This document shows positions 45,751 to 55,190 of a stretch of DNA of 64,000 nucleotides, one piece after another. Each line of letters starts with the position of its first letter. Position 1 is the stretch's first letter. This stretch comes from Paradevosia sp036499825. Its GTDB lineage: Bacteria > Pseudomonadota > Alphaproteobacteria > Rhizobiales > Devosiaceae. Where the stretch lies: assembly GCA_036499825.1 (NCBI GenBank), contig DASYCZ010000026.1, forward strand, positions 1 to 64,000. The letters run 5' to 3'. Below the pieces are notes generated by a model, which saw only the letters and a program-made list of their open reading frames with translations, was not told where the DNA came from and did not search any database. Position numbers and translations under genes: made by a program.

Positions 45751-46359
45751 ATGTCCAACAAACCCAAGATTGCCGTGATCATCGGCAGCACCCGCGATTC
45801 CCGCTTCGGCACCAAGCCCGCCCAGTGGATTTTTGAGCTCGCCAAGCAGCGCCCGGATCTGGACGTGGAACTGGTCGACCTGAAGGATTTCGATCTGCCG
45901 TTCTTCAATGAAGTGGCTTCGAACGCCTGGGTCCCGAGCCAGGATCCGCGCGCCGTTGCCTGGCAGAAGAAGGTCGGCGAGTTCGACGGCTATATCTTCG
46001 TCACCGCCGAATACAACCGTTCGATCACCGCTTCGCTGAAGAACGCGCTTGACCAGGCCTATGTCGAGTGGGGCCGCAAGGCTGCCGCCTATGTGGGCTA
46101 CGGTTCGGTTGGCGGCGCCCGCGCTGTCGAGCACCTGCGCAACATCTCGGTCGAGCTGCAGATGGTTCCGGTCCGTTCGGGCGTCCATATCGGCGGTTCC
46201 GAATTTTACACGGTGTTCACCGGCGCCGGCAACCAGCCGATGTCCGCGATCGAAGGCGCCATCGGCGCCAGCGCCAAGGACATGCTGGACCAGCTGACCT
46301 GGTGGGTCAACGCCACCAAGACCGCTCGGGAAGCTACGGTCGCCCTGGCGGCCGAGTAA
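45751..46359 (+). CDS. NAD(P)H-dependent FMN reductase
   Basis: A 202-residue flavodoxin-like oxidoreductase: the FMN phosphate loop IIGSTRDSRFGTKPAQW, the substrate-side FVTAEYNRSITASLKNALD and YGSVGGARAVEHL. It probably reduces FMN, quinones or azo compounds in the cytosol. GAAGGAG lies 8 bases before the ATG. The 260 bases upstream (45488-45750) contain only weak promoter-like elements (TTGAGC 45685-45690, CATATT 45707-45712, 16 bases apart). Confidence 0.9.
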   Translation: MSNKPKIAVIIGSTRDSRFGTKPAQWIFELAKQRPDLDVELVDLKDFDLPFFNEVASNAWVPSQDPRAVAWQKKVGEFDGYIFVTAEYNRSITASLKNALDQAYVEWGRKAAAYVGYGSVGGARAVEHLRNISVELQMVPVRSGVHIGGSEFYTVFTGAGNQPMSAIEGAIGASAKDMLDQLTWWVNATKTAREATVALAAE

Positions 46360-46383
46360 GTCTCCTCCACGAACTCCCGAGCC

Positions 46384-46416
46384 AGGCGGCGTTCCCCCCG
46401 GACGCCGCCTTTTTTG
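46384..46416 (+). terminator. Rho-independent terminator after the FMN reductase
   Basis: A perfect 9-bp stem (aggcggcgt / acgccgcct) with a C-rich 9-nt loop is followed by tttttg. Confidence 0.85.
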
Positions 46417-46491
46417 TTTTGATATCGATCGCGGTGACGCAGAAGGCTTCTGCAGTTTCGTCGGTCATGGCGTCATGGTAAGCGCTCCCTC

Positions 46492-48434
46492 ATGAGCGCC
46501 ACACCGAATTCCCGCCGCAACGACCTGCAAGGCCTCCGAGCACTGGCTGTCCTCGTGGTGATTGGCTATCACGCCGGAATACCGGGATTTTCTGGCGGCT
46601 TTGTTGGTGTGGACGTATTCTTCGTCCTCTCGGGTTTTTTCATTGTTCGGATGCTGGCTTCGGAAGTGGAGCAGCATGGGCGGGTACGCCCGATCATCTT
46701 CTGGGCAGGGCGGGCCAAACGCTTGCTGCCCAACAGCCTTCTGACGCTCTTCGTTACGCTTTGTGCCACTGCGGCGCTCATGCCGAGCTATCGGTTCCAG
46801 CTCATCGCCGAAGACGTCGCAAAGTCCGCGCTATTTTTTGCCAATTTCCATTTTGCCAGTCGCGCGGTGGACTATTTCCACCTTGGCGATCGCCAAGTCC
46901 AGTTCTGCATTTCTGGTCGCTTTCCGTCGAAGAGCAGTTCTATGCGGTGCTTCCCTGGCTGATGATGGCCATAGCGTGGTCACTTACGACCTGGCGAAGG
47001 ACCGCACTCCTTATCTTATTGGCGGTTATCTTTGCGACGTCGCTGGCATGGTCGCTGATGGCCATCGGGCAGAGCCAACCCGTTGCATTCTTTTATCCGC
47101 AATCGCGGGCGTGGGAACTGGCCTTGGGTGGTCTCGCCGGACTGACTATTCATCGCCGCGATCTGGTGCCAGGCGCAATTCGTGCCCTTATTTCCTGGGC
47201 AGGTCTGTTTGCTGTTCTAGGCAGTGTTATCTGCTTTGGCGATCAACTGACCTATCCGGGTTTATGGGCGCTCATCCCCACTTTCGGTGCGGCCGCGTTG
47301 ATCTTTGGTCTCGATACCCAGCTTGCTGTCCGGCCCCTGGTTCGTGTTTTGACGCTGCCAGGAGTGGTCGTCATTGGCGACATGTCCTATAGCCTCTATC
47401 TTTGGCACTGGCCGGTCCTGGTTTTTATCGCTGCCTTGTGGCCCGGCAATCAGGTGGCAATCTGGCTCGGTCTCGTTCCCATCGCGGTACTTTCAAGTGC
47501 TGCATATTATTGGGTTGAAAGGCCAATTCACCGGCTGCCGCTTCAGCAAGTGCGACTGGCTCGTATAGCCGCCGCTAGCATTGGGGCAATCGTCGTCGTC
47601 ATCGGGGTCGCCGGAGGCGTCACGCTGTTGACGGGGCCGACGTCACCTGCGGTCGCTGCCGCGCTCAAAAAGGCGAGAGCCGATCTCGGGCCGACATATA
47701 GCGACGGTTGTCATCTGTCCTACGATGCCGTTGAGCAGCCACCTTGCCATTTTGGCGCGGTCGACGCGCCAAACCGCGTTGTTCTGTTTGGTGACAGCCA
47801 TGCGGCACAATGGTTTCCACCGTTGCTGATCGCCGCGGAAAAGGCAGGGTGGACCGTGGATTCGCGTACGAAATCAAGCTGCCCGGCAGTGGATGTCACG
47901 ATCTGGTACCTCCCGTCCAAGAGTACCTATGACGCCTGTGATAAATGGCGCAAAGCCCGCTTCGCGGAATTTGCAGCGAACCCACCCAAGATAGTAATCA
48001 TGGGAAGTTCCAATGAATATACCGGCTGGCTATTCGATCGGTCCGCGAACCAGCTCGCGGGACGTGAACGCAATGCTGAGCTATGGCAGACTGCTGCTGC
48101 GAAGACGGTTAAGGCCCTGACCGACCTCGGTATTGAAGTCGTGGAACTTCAAGACACCCCAAAAATGTATCACAGTGTTTACGATTGCCTCAGCAAGGCG
48201 GAGTGGGCTCAGTGCGCTCGACCGCGCTCGGATGCCTTGTCGGGACTTTCGTTCAGCGGTCCAGTACAATCGGATGTTGTAGTCTTTGATCCGACGGGAT
48301 CGCTTTGCGATGGAAACGAATGTTCTCCTGTCAAAGACGGTCGGGTCATCTATCGGGACGATGGACATCTCACAGCTAGTTTTGCCGCGACTTTTGCGCC
48401 GCAATTCGAGGTGATCCTGAATGACTATCGCTAG
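46492..48434 (+). pseudogene. OafA-type acyltransferase with SGNH domain, frameshifted
   Basis: One gene is split over two frames. The first (from 46492) starts as a normal acyltransferase-3 protein (RNDLQGLRALAVLVVIGYHA, VGVDVFFVLSGFFI), then loses sense after YFHLGD. The second frame takes over as SPSPVLHFWSLSVEEQFY and runs to 48434 with about seven further membrane segments, and a C-terminal SGNH domain (VVLFGDSHAAQWFPPL; YRDDGHLTASFAATFAPQF). The switch is at about 46889-46893 (ggcgatcgcc) and is explained by loss of one base: a T there would restore GDSPSPVLHFW. A true mutation, or a sequencing error, would both look like this. Intact relatives O-acetylate surface polysaccharides. Confidence 0.85.
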
Positions 48435-48593
48435 CGTCACATCGCCGCCGCTGGTTTCTTCCGCTCAATGAACCGGATCGGTCGCAGCTTGGCCCAATTA
48501 TCTTGTGGCAACCTAACAGACGTGCGTAGGGTTGAGTGTGTCCGGGAAGGGGTATAGAAGCGCCCCGCTTCGCTACCAGATGAGCAAGGGCGT

Positions 48594-50513
48594 ATGACGC
48601 AAGAGACTTTGGCGGGTGCAGAACCCGGCAGCATGGAAGCCGAACATGGCAACCATGCCAAGAAAGACTTGCCAATCCTGGTGCTGGGCGCGCTTGGCGT
48701 CGTCTATGGAGACATCGGCACCAGCCCGCTTTACGCTTTTCGCGAGGCGTTGCACGGCACGACCGATGGCAGTGCTTCACAGGGCGACGTGCTGGGCCTG
48801 CTGTCCCTGATCTTTTGGGCGCTGACGATTGTGGTCAGTGTCAAATATGTGGGTTTCGTGCTGCGCGCCGATAACAGGGGCGAGGGTGGTACGCTCTCGC
48901 TAATGGCCCTGGCGCGCTCCAGCTTCGAGAAACGACCGGCCTGGGTGCTGGTCCTCGGCGTCATCGGCGCCTCGCTGTTTTTCGGCGATTCCATCATTAC
49001 GCCGGCGATCTCTGTCTTGTCGGCGGTGGAAGGCACCGAAGTGGTGGCGCCGAACCTGGCGCCCTGGGTCGTCCCGATAACGGTCTGCATTCTCATTTTG
49101 CTGTTTACCGTGCAGCGCTTCGGAACCGGCAGCGTGGCGACGGTGTTCGGGCCTATAACCGCCGTCTGGTTCGTGGCTATCGGCGTTTCGGGGCTGCTCC
49201 AGGTCGTTGGGAACCCCATGGTGCTGTGGGCGATCAATCCGCTGAACGGGCTGGAATTCGTCTTCCAGCACCTCGGCATCGCGACCGTCGTGCTCGGTGC
49301 AGTGTTCCTGGCGGTTACGGGTGCGGAAGCGCTCTATGTTGATCTCGGGCATTTCGGCCGCAAGCCGATCGTCATCGCTTGGTTCTCGCTAGTGTTCCCG
49401 TGCCTATTGTTCAACTATTTCGGGCAGGGTGCCTTCGTTCTCGCGCATGGCGCGGAAGCATCGAACCCCTTCTTCCAGATGCAGCCGGAATGGGCGCTGA
49501 TCCCCATGGTGGTGATGGCGACGCTGGCGACGGTCATTGCCAGCCAGGCGGTGATTTCGGGCGCTTATTCGCTGACACGGCAGGCCATCAACCTGAACCT
49601 CTTGCCGCGTATGGACATCCGTCACACCTCGGAGAACGTTTCGGGACAGATCTACATCCCGCAGATCAACACCATGCTGCTGGTGGCGGTGCTGGTGCTG
49701 GTGCTGGCGTTCCGCAATTCGAGCGCGCTGTCGGCGGCCTATGGTATCGCGGTCACGGGGGAAATGCTGGTGACGGCGGTGCTGTTGCTGGTGGTGATGT
49801 GGCGCATCTGGCACTGGGGCCTTCTCGCTTCGATCGCCATCGTGACGCCGCTCTTCCTGATCGATCTTGGCTTTTTTGCTGCCAACGTCACCAAGTTCAC
49901 GCAGGGAGGCTGGGTGCCGGCGCTGGTGTCGATCATCCTGATCGTGCTGATGACAAGCTGGATGGCAGGCCGCAAGCGGCTTTCCGAAAAGACCCGTCGC
50001 GACGAGGTGCCGTTGGAGTTCCTCGTCCAAAACCTCACCAAGAAGAAGCCGACCATCGTTCCCGGTACCGCGATTTTCCTGACCAGCGATATCGAGGGGG
50101 CACCCACGGCTCTCTTGCACAGTCTCAAGCACTATAAGGTGCTGCATGAGAAGAACGTCATCCTGACCGTGATCACGTCGTCCGCGCCGACCGTGGCCGA
50201 TGACGAGAAGATCCGTATCGACGCTTATAACGAGCTGTTCTGGCGCGTCGTCGTGACCTTCGGCTATATGGAAACGCCGAACATTCCCAAGGCGCTGGGC
50301 CTCGCGCGTAAGCTGGGCTGGAAGTTCGACATCATGTCGACATCGTTCTTCCTGTCGCGACGCGTTTTGAAGCCGTCGTCCAAGCGCGGGCTGATCCGCT
50401 ACTGGACCGACAAGATCTTCATGGCGATGGCACGCAATGCCAGCGACGCGACAGAGTTCTTCCATATCCCCACGGGACGCGTGGTGGAGATCGGAACTCA
50501 GCTCAGCATCTAG
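48594..50513 (+). CDS. kup: Potassium uptake protein Kup
   Basis: Kup is a K+/H+ symporter of the inner membrane. The 639 residues show the family signature GALGVVYGDIGTSPLYAFRE at the start, twelve membrane segments, and a C-terminal soluble domain with HYKVLHEKNVILTVITSSAP. A possible promoter (TTGAGT at 48532, TATAGA 15 bases on) precedes it. There is no other potassium gene nearby. Confidence 0.95.
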   Translation: MTQETLAGAEPGSMEAEHGNHAKKDLPILVLGALGVVYGDIGTSPLYAFREALHGTTDGSASQGDVLGLLSLIFWALTIVVSVKYVGFVLRADNRGEGGTLSLMALARSSFEKRPAWVLVLGVIGASLFFGDSIITPAISVLSAVEGTEVVAPNLAPWVVPITVCILILLFTVQRFGTGSVATVFGPITAVWFVAIGVSGLLQVVGNPMVLWAINPLNGLEFVFQHLGIATVVLGAVFLAVTGAEALYVDLGHFGRKPIVIAWFSLVFPCLLFNYFGQGAFVLAHGAEASNPFFQMQPEWALIPMVVMATLATVIASQAVISGAYSLTRQAINLNLLPRMDIRHTSENVSGQIYIPQINTMLLVAVLVLVLAFRNSSALSAAYGIAVTGEMLVTAVLLLVVMWRIWHWGLLASIAIVTPLFLIDLGFFAANVTKFTQGGWVPALVSIILIVLMTSWMAGRKRLSEKTRRDEVPLEFLVQNLTKKKPTIVPGTAIFLTSDIEGAPTALLHSLKHYKVLHEKNVILTVITSSAPTVADDEKIRIDAYNELFWRVVVTFGYMETPNIPKALGLARKLGWKFDIMSTSFFLSRRVLKPSSKRGLIRYWTDKIFMAMARNASDATEFFHIPTGRVVEIGTQLSI

Positions 50514-50525
50514 CTGGCGCCGAGA

Positions 50526-50945
50526 TCATTTCGGCATGTCGGGGCACACATAGGGCACCGTCGCGGGTTTATAATGGTGCTCCTGGTCGGCGACATTGAG
50601 GACGAGTTCGTCGGCCGTGAGCGAGACGATCTCGGCATGGATGGGCATGCCGTCTTCATCCCAGCTCAAATGCGTGGCGTCAGCCATTTTCCAGGCGGAA
50701 AGCCGATGCGTTTCCCAGCAGGAATCAGTCACCAGGGTACCGTCGGACAGGAAGACCTGGAGAGAGTCGGGCAGGTCGGTGTCCTGCTGGACCCAGACCC
50801 GATCGGCGAAACCATCTGGCGCCGCGACGATATCGGCATCGTTTTCGGTCGCCGGCGGGGCGTCCTCGGCAAATGCCGGCACGACGGTGGTGGTGCCGAC
50901 ACCCCACATGGCCAGAAGTGCGAAAAGAGCAGTCTTGGTAGTCAT
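50526..50945 (-). CDS. Secreted protein of unknown function
   Basis: A 139-residue precursor with a signal peptide ending TTVVPAFA-EDA. The mature part contains two cysteines (DSCWETH and PYVCPDMP) that could form a disulfide, and reads like a single small beta-rich domain. I do not recognise the family. It is convergent with kup (12 bases apart). Confidence 0.7.
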   Translation of the reverse strand: MTTKTALFALLAMWGVGTTTVVPAFAEDAPPATENDADIVAAPDGFADRVWVQQDTDLPDSLQVFLSDGTLVTDSCWETHRLSAWKMADATHLSWDEDGMPIHAEIVSLTADELVLNVADQEHHYKPATVPYVCPDMPK

Positions 50946-51067
50946 ATGCGGCTCCCGTAGCTATGCAGCAGAGCTGGGAAGCGTGCCGCGACAGTGCAAG
51001 ATTTGGGCGGACGATTACGCCAAATTTGCGGTGCGGCGTGGCAGGATAGCCACGCCGCCAACAAGTG

Positions 51068-52201
51068 CTATTCGGCGGCCAGGAGACGGCCTAGAACGCG
51101 ATCCATGGAACGAACGCGATCGCGCGCCTGGATGGGGTAGAGGTCGTAGACATCGCCTTCGCCGCCGAGCGCCAAGCGGGCGTGGATCGGCCAGCTGGGA
51201 TCGGCCAAGGCGCCGCGAGCGAGTGCGATAAGGTCGGCCTCACCCTTTTGCAGCACGGTCTCGGCGTCAGCGGCCTCGGTGATGAGGCCGACGGCCATCG
51301 TGGGCATATCGGCGCCGCCGCGGACGGCGGCGGAGAGCGGAACCTGATAGAGCGGGGCAGGCGCGATGCCGGCGCCGTCGAATCCGCCTGAGGAGGAGTC
51401 GATGAGATCGACGCCACGCGCCTTCAACTCGGCGGCGAGCACAACGCTGTCCTCGACCTGCCAGCCATCGGGGCGACCGTCGGTGACCGAGAGGCGCGTA
51501 AATATCGGCTTTTCTGCCGGCCAGACTTCCCGGACCAACTCAATGATTTCGAGCAACAGGCGCATGCGGTTTTCGCGGCTGCCGCCATACTGGTCGGTGC
51601 GATGGTTGGCGATGGGCGAGAGGAACTGGTTCAGCAGATAACCATGGGCGGCGTGGATGTCGATGACATCGAAGCCTGCCGCATCAGCCCGGCGCGTTGC
51701 ATCGACGAAGGCCTGCTTCAGCCTCGCAATGCCATCGAGGTCGAAAGCCGCCGGAGTTTGGTAGGGCGCGCCCGCATGGGCGATGGCGCTTGGGGCTTCC
51801 GGCACCCAGGTCTCGAAGGCGAAGCGAAGCTTTTCTTCCTCGGTTTCATTGAAGCTGCCGCGCCAGCCCACCGGTGTCGCCGCCTTGCGGCCGGCATGGC
51901 CGATCTGGATGCCGGCAGCGGTGCCCTGGCTATGCAGAAAATCGGCGATGCGCTTGAGTGGTGCGATCTGGCTGTCGTCCCACAAGCCGAGATCGGCATA
52001 GGAGATGCGTCCCTCGGGCACGACGGCGGTTACTTCAAGAATGACAAGGCCGAAGCCCCCTAGCGCGAAGCGGCTGAGATGGGCGAAATGCCACTCGTTG
52101 GCGAGCCCATGCTGGGCCGAGTACTGGCACATGGGGGAAACGACGGTACGATTACGCAGTGTGAGACCGCGCAGCGTCAGGGGCGTAAAGAGCATGGGCA
52201 T
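51068..52201 (-). CDS. NADH:flavin oxidoreductase, YqjM-type old yellow enzyme
   Basis: This 377-residue FMN TIM-barrel enzyme probably reduces activated C=C bonds. The YqjM-class cysteine and tyrosine are in SPMCQYSA (residues 25 and 27); GIQIGHAGRKA, FDVIDIHAAHGYLLNQFLSP and the YGGSRENRMRLL phosphate motif are present. The start is the ATG at 52201; the next ATG at 52195 is also possible. Confidence 0.93.
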   Translation of the reverse strand: MPMLFTPLTLRGLTLRNRTVVSPMCQYSAQHGLANEWHFAHLSRFALGGFGLVILEVTAVVPEGRISYADLGLWDDSQIAPLKRIADFLHSQGTAAGIQIGHAGRKAATPVGWRGSFNETEEEKLRFAFETWVPEAPSAIAHAGAPYQTPAAFDLDGIARLKQAFVDATRRADAAGFDVIDIHAAHGYLLNQFLSPIANHRTDQYGGSRENRMRLLLEIIELVREVWPAEKPIFTRLSVTDGRPDGWQVEDSVVLAAELKARGVDLIDSSSGGFDGAGIAPAPLYQVPLSAAVRGGADMPTMAVGLITEAADAETVLQKGEADLIALARGALADPSWPIHARLALGGEGDVYDLYPIQARDRVRSMDRVLGRLLAAE

Positions 52202-52374
52202 GGGGAACTCGCAACCGGGAGAATTGTAGCCCTTACATGCGCCTAATGTGTTCCATCGGCAAGTGCCGATGCTTGCGACGTTACATTGCCGCCATGATTG
52301 CTGTTCACGGTTGCGCGCGCAGACGGATGGTAGTGGACGATACCGTCGGCCGTCCCGCAATGGAGGAGTGGTAA

Positions 52375-53700
52375 ATGTTTCGAGCGTTTTTGACCATTTC
52401 GACGATCGCCCTGCTGGCAATGCCCGCCTTCGGGCAGGATACGACCGGATCCGTCAGGATGGGGGCCGACGCATTCGGGGGCTGGCAGGATGACGCGCCC
52501 GGGGTCACACGACACATCACCGCCAAGGATCTCGAAGCACCCAACGCTTCACCCTCGGCGTCCAACTCTCCGGGCGGCGTCGACCGGCAGGAAGACACGA
52601 TGCCGCAAGTGCCCGATGGCTTCAAGGTGGAGCTTGTGGCGTCGGGGATCGACAATCCGCGCGCCATCCGCTTTTCGCCCAATGGCGATTTGTTCATTGC
52701 CAATTCAAGCAAGAACCAGGTTCTGGTGCTGAGGACTATGCAAGGCGCGGCAGCGAAGCCGCAGGTGTTCGTCGCCGATGGCCTGCACCAGCCTTACGGC
52801 ATTGCGTTCTATCCGCCCGGCAACGATCCGCAGTGGATCTATATCGCGAACAGCAACGGCCTCATTCGGTTTCCTTACAAATCAGGCGACCTGAAGCCAA
52901 GCGGCAGTCCGGAAGCCATTCTCTCCGATATTCCGGCGAGCCATCACTGGACCCGCGATGTGGTGTTCTCGCCTGACGGCAAGACCATGTACTACTCCGT
53001 GGGGTCGGGCTCGAATGTCGCGGAGGGCATGGGTGGCCAGCCGGACGGCTGGGCGGCGGCCCATGCACTGGGTGCGACCTGGGGCAATGAGGCGCGGCGC
53101 GCCGATGTGCTGGCGTTTGATCCTGACGGCAAGAATGAACGCATCGTGGCGACGGGGCTGCGCAACTGCGCCGGCATGACGCTGCAACCGGCTACGGGAA
53201 ATATCTGGTGCGTGGTGAACGAGCGCGACAACCTGGGCAATAATGTACCGTTCGAATATGCCACCGCTGTGCAGCAGGGCGCATTTTACGGCTGGCCCTG
53301 GTACTATATCGGCGGCAACGAAGATCCGCGGCATGCCAATGAGCGTCCGGACCTCAAGGACAAGGTCGCGGTACCCGATGTCTTGATGCAGGCCCATTCG
53401 GCGCCGCTCAACATCGCCTTCTACGACAATGACGCATGGGGCCCCGATTACAAGGGCGATGCTTTCGTCGCGCTGCATGGTTCATGGAACCGGGGAACGC
53501 GGACGGGCTATAAGATCGTGCGCTTGCTGTTTGACGATAACGGCAAGCCCACGGGCGAGTACCAGGATTTCATGACCGGGTTCGTAACGTCGGATCGTGA
53601 TGTCTGGGGAAGGCCCGTGGGCGTCACTATCGCCAAGGACGGATCGCTCTATGTGAGTGAAGACGGCAGCGGGACGATCTGGAAGGTGACGAAAGAGTAG
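52375..53700 (+). CDS. Secreted sorbosone dehydrogenase-like protein
   Basis: A 441-residue precursor with a signal peptide ending MPAFG-QDT, a low-complexity segment of about 50 residues, and a beta-propeller with GFKVELVASGIDNPRAIRF, GLHQPYGIAFY, HWTRDVVFSPDGKTMYYSVG, ATGLRNCAGMTLQPATGN and ALHGSWNRGTRTGYK. It is a paralogue of the anchored protein at 33521-34834 but is fully exported. The cofactor (PQQ by family) and substrate are inferred. Confidence 0.87.
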   Translation: MFRAFLTISTIALLAMPAFGQDTTGSVRMGADAFGGWQDDAPGVTRHITAKDLEAPNASPSASNSPGGVDRQEDTMPQVPDGFKVELVASGIDNPRAIRFSPNGDLFIANSSKNQVLVLRTMQGAAAKPQVFVADGLHQPYGIAFYPPGNDPQWIYIANSNGLIRFPYKSGDLKPSGSPEAILSDIPASHHWTRDVVFSPDGKTMYYSVGSGSNVAEGMGGQPDGWAAAHALGATWGNEARRADVLAFDPDGKNERIVATGLRNCAGMTLQPATGNIWCVVNERDNLGNNVPFEYATAVQQGAFYGWPWYYIGGNEDPRHANERPDLKDKVAVPDVLMQAHSAPLNIAFYDNDAWGPDYKGDAFVALHGSWNRGTRTGYKIVRLLFDDNGKPTGEYQDFMTGFVTSDRDVWGRPVGVTIAKDGSLYVSEDGSGTIWKVTKE

Positions 53701-53733
53701 GGGCGGTCGCCCCCACTCATTCTTTGGTTGCGT

Positions 53734-54189
53734 TCAGCCCGCATAGGCCTTTTCAAGATCGGCAAGAATGATCTTCTTCATCGGCATGATGGCGGCTAGG
53801 ACACGGTCGGAAGCGGCCTTGTCGCCGCTGAGCATGTAGTCGGTTACAGCAGCCGGCGCGATCTGCCAGGAAAGCCCGTATCTGTCCTTGAGCCAGCCGC
53901 ACTGGCTTTCTTCACCGCCGTCGGCGGTGAGAGCGTTCCAGTAGCGGTCGATTTCGGTCTGGTCCTTGCACTCGACGTAGAGCGAGATGGCTTCGCTGAA
54001 CTTGAACACCGGGCCGCCATTGAGGGCCATGATTTCCTCGCCGTTGATTTCGAACATTATGACCAGCGGCCGGCCATCGGGATAATGCGAGGTGCTGAGG
54101 ATGCGGGAATTGGGAAAGAGCCCCGTATAGAACTTCACGGCTTCTTCGATGCGGTCGTCAAACCAAAGGCAAGTCTTGATCTTTTGCAT
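53734..54189 (-). CDS. VOC-family protein (PhnB/3-demethylubiquinone type)
   Basis: A 151-residue vicinal-oxygen-chelate fold protein: CLWFDDRIEEAVKFYTGLFP, EINGEEIMALNGGP and GWLKDRYGLSWQIAP are the marks of this PhnB-like branch. Enzymatic function is not established. It is the third gene of an ArsR-SRPBCC-VOC run on the minus strand, about 60 bases after the SRPBCC gene. Confidence 0.88.
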   Translation of the reverse strand: MQKIKTCLWFDDRIEEAVKFYTGLFPNSRILSTSHYPDGRPLVIMFEINGEEIMALNGGPVFKFSEAISLYVECKDQTEIDRYWNALTADGGEESQCGWLKDRYGLSWQIAPAAVTDYMLSGDKAASDRVLAAIMPMKKIILADLEKAYAG

Positions 54190-54250
54190 TTCAGTCTCCT
54201 TGTGTTGATGAGGCAGGCGTTCAATTGGGGATGGCGAACTTGGCGCCAGT

Positions 54251-54733
54251 TCAGGCGGCCTGAGCAGACAAAAGCGTGTCGAGCCGGCCATAACTGACCT
54301 CCATGCCTTGGGCCATCGGTGAGGCCAGGACGTTGTCGCGCGCGGCGACAGAGGCGTAGTGGACCAGGGTGCTGACGGTGGTGGTGCCGCTACACTGCTC
54401 GAATGTGGCGCTGGCAAGCGTTTCGCCGCCGGTCCAGTCGTGGTCATAGAGTTCGGTGTTGACGATGCGCGTGGGCGCGGCGATTTCACGGTAGACGCCG
54501 CCAAAGCCCATTTCCATGCTGCCATCGGGGCTTTTGAGAACGTAGCGCCACTTGCCGCCGACGCGGAAATCGATGTCGCAGACCGGCATCGTCCAGTCGG
54601 GTGGGCCGAGCCAGCGCCGGACCAGGTCCGGCTTGCTGTAGCAGAGAAAAACCAGCGCGCGCGGCGCCTCGAAGGTACGGGTGATGAGGATTTCGAGGTC
54701 GCTCGAAGTGGCGACCGTAAGGGGCGCGGGCAT
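54251..54733 (-). CDS. SRPBCC/AHSA1-family protein
   Basis: This 160-residue protein shows EILITRTFEAPRALVFLCYS and LVRRWLGPPDWTMPVCDIDF, then GGKWRYVLKSPDG, the typical Aha1-domain order. The ligand is unknown. It begins 17 bases after the ArsR stop and belongs to the same operon. Confidence 0.88.
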   Translation of the reverse strand: MPAPLTVATSSDLEILITRTFEAPRALVFLCYSKPDLVRRWLGPPDWTMPVCDIDFRVGGKWRYVLKSPDGSMEMGFGGVYREIAAPTRIVNTELYDHDWTGGETLASATFEQCSGTTTVSTLVHYASVAARDNVLASPMAQGMEVSYGRLDTLLSAQAA

Positions 54734-54750
54734 GGCTATGTCCTTCCGGA

Positions 54751-55095
54751 TCAGTCTTTACCGTTGGCGGGGGATTGCAATTCCTTGAGCAGCGCATCGA
54801 GCCGGTCGTAGCTCTGCTCCCAGAATTGCCGGTACTTTTCGAGGAAGGCCGAAGCTTCGGCCATGGGTTTCGCCTCAAGCCTGCGCGGACGGCGCGTGGC
54901 GCTTTGAGCGCTGGTGATGAGGCCGGCGCGCTCGAGAATCTTCAGATGCTTGGAGATTGCCGGCTGGCTGATCTCAAAAGGCTCAGTCAACTCGGCGACG
55001 GATGCTTCACCGGTTGCCAGACGGGCGAGGATCGCCCGGCGCGTAGGATCGGCCAGGGCGATAAAGGTGGCATCGAGGCGTTCCGAAGGCGTCAT
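54751..55095 (-). CDS. ArsR-family regulator
   Basis: A 114-residue winged-helix regulator with ATFIALADPTRRAILARLAT, AELTEPFEISQPAISKHLKI and LERAGLITSAQSATRRPRR. It lacks metal-site cysteines, like the other copy at 35985-36329, with which it shares length and partner type. The start at 55095 sits at the edge of a long palindrome, so the operator covers its own ribosome-binding region. Confidence 0.9.
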   Translation of the reverse strand: MTPSERLDATFIALADPTRRAILARLATGEASVAELTEPFEISQPAISKHLKILERAGLITSAQSATRRPRRLEAKPMAEASAFLEKYRQFWEQSYDRLDALLKELQSPANGKD

Positions 55096-55134
55096 TTCAT
55101 AACCAAAGGTTTCTATAACTATTTGGTTATGAAA
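55095..55134. promoter_or_regulatory. Long palindromic operator of the ArsR-SRPBCC-VOC operon
   Basis: Perfect 13-base arms (tttcataaccaaa at 55095-55107 and tttggttatgaaa at 55122-55134) are separated by 14 bases. The palindrome reaches the ATG of the ArsR gene and lies in the gap to a divergent membrane-protein gene, so it could repress both directions. Confidence 0.75.
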
Positions 55135-55190
55135 CGGGCGCCGGGTTATGTCAAGGGCGGGGCGACCAAATTCCGAATCAGGGACGGATG

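Noticed and set aside
46889..46899. Programmed -1 frameshifting in the acyltransferase gene
   Set aside because: There is no slippery heptamer at the junction and the upstream frame continues only about 65 bases; a simple one-base loss is the better explanation.
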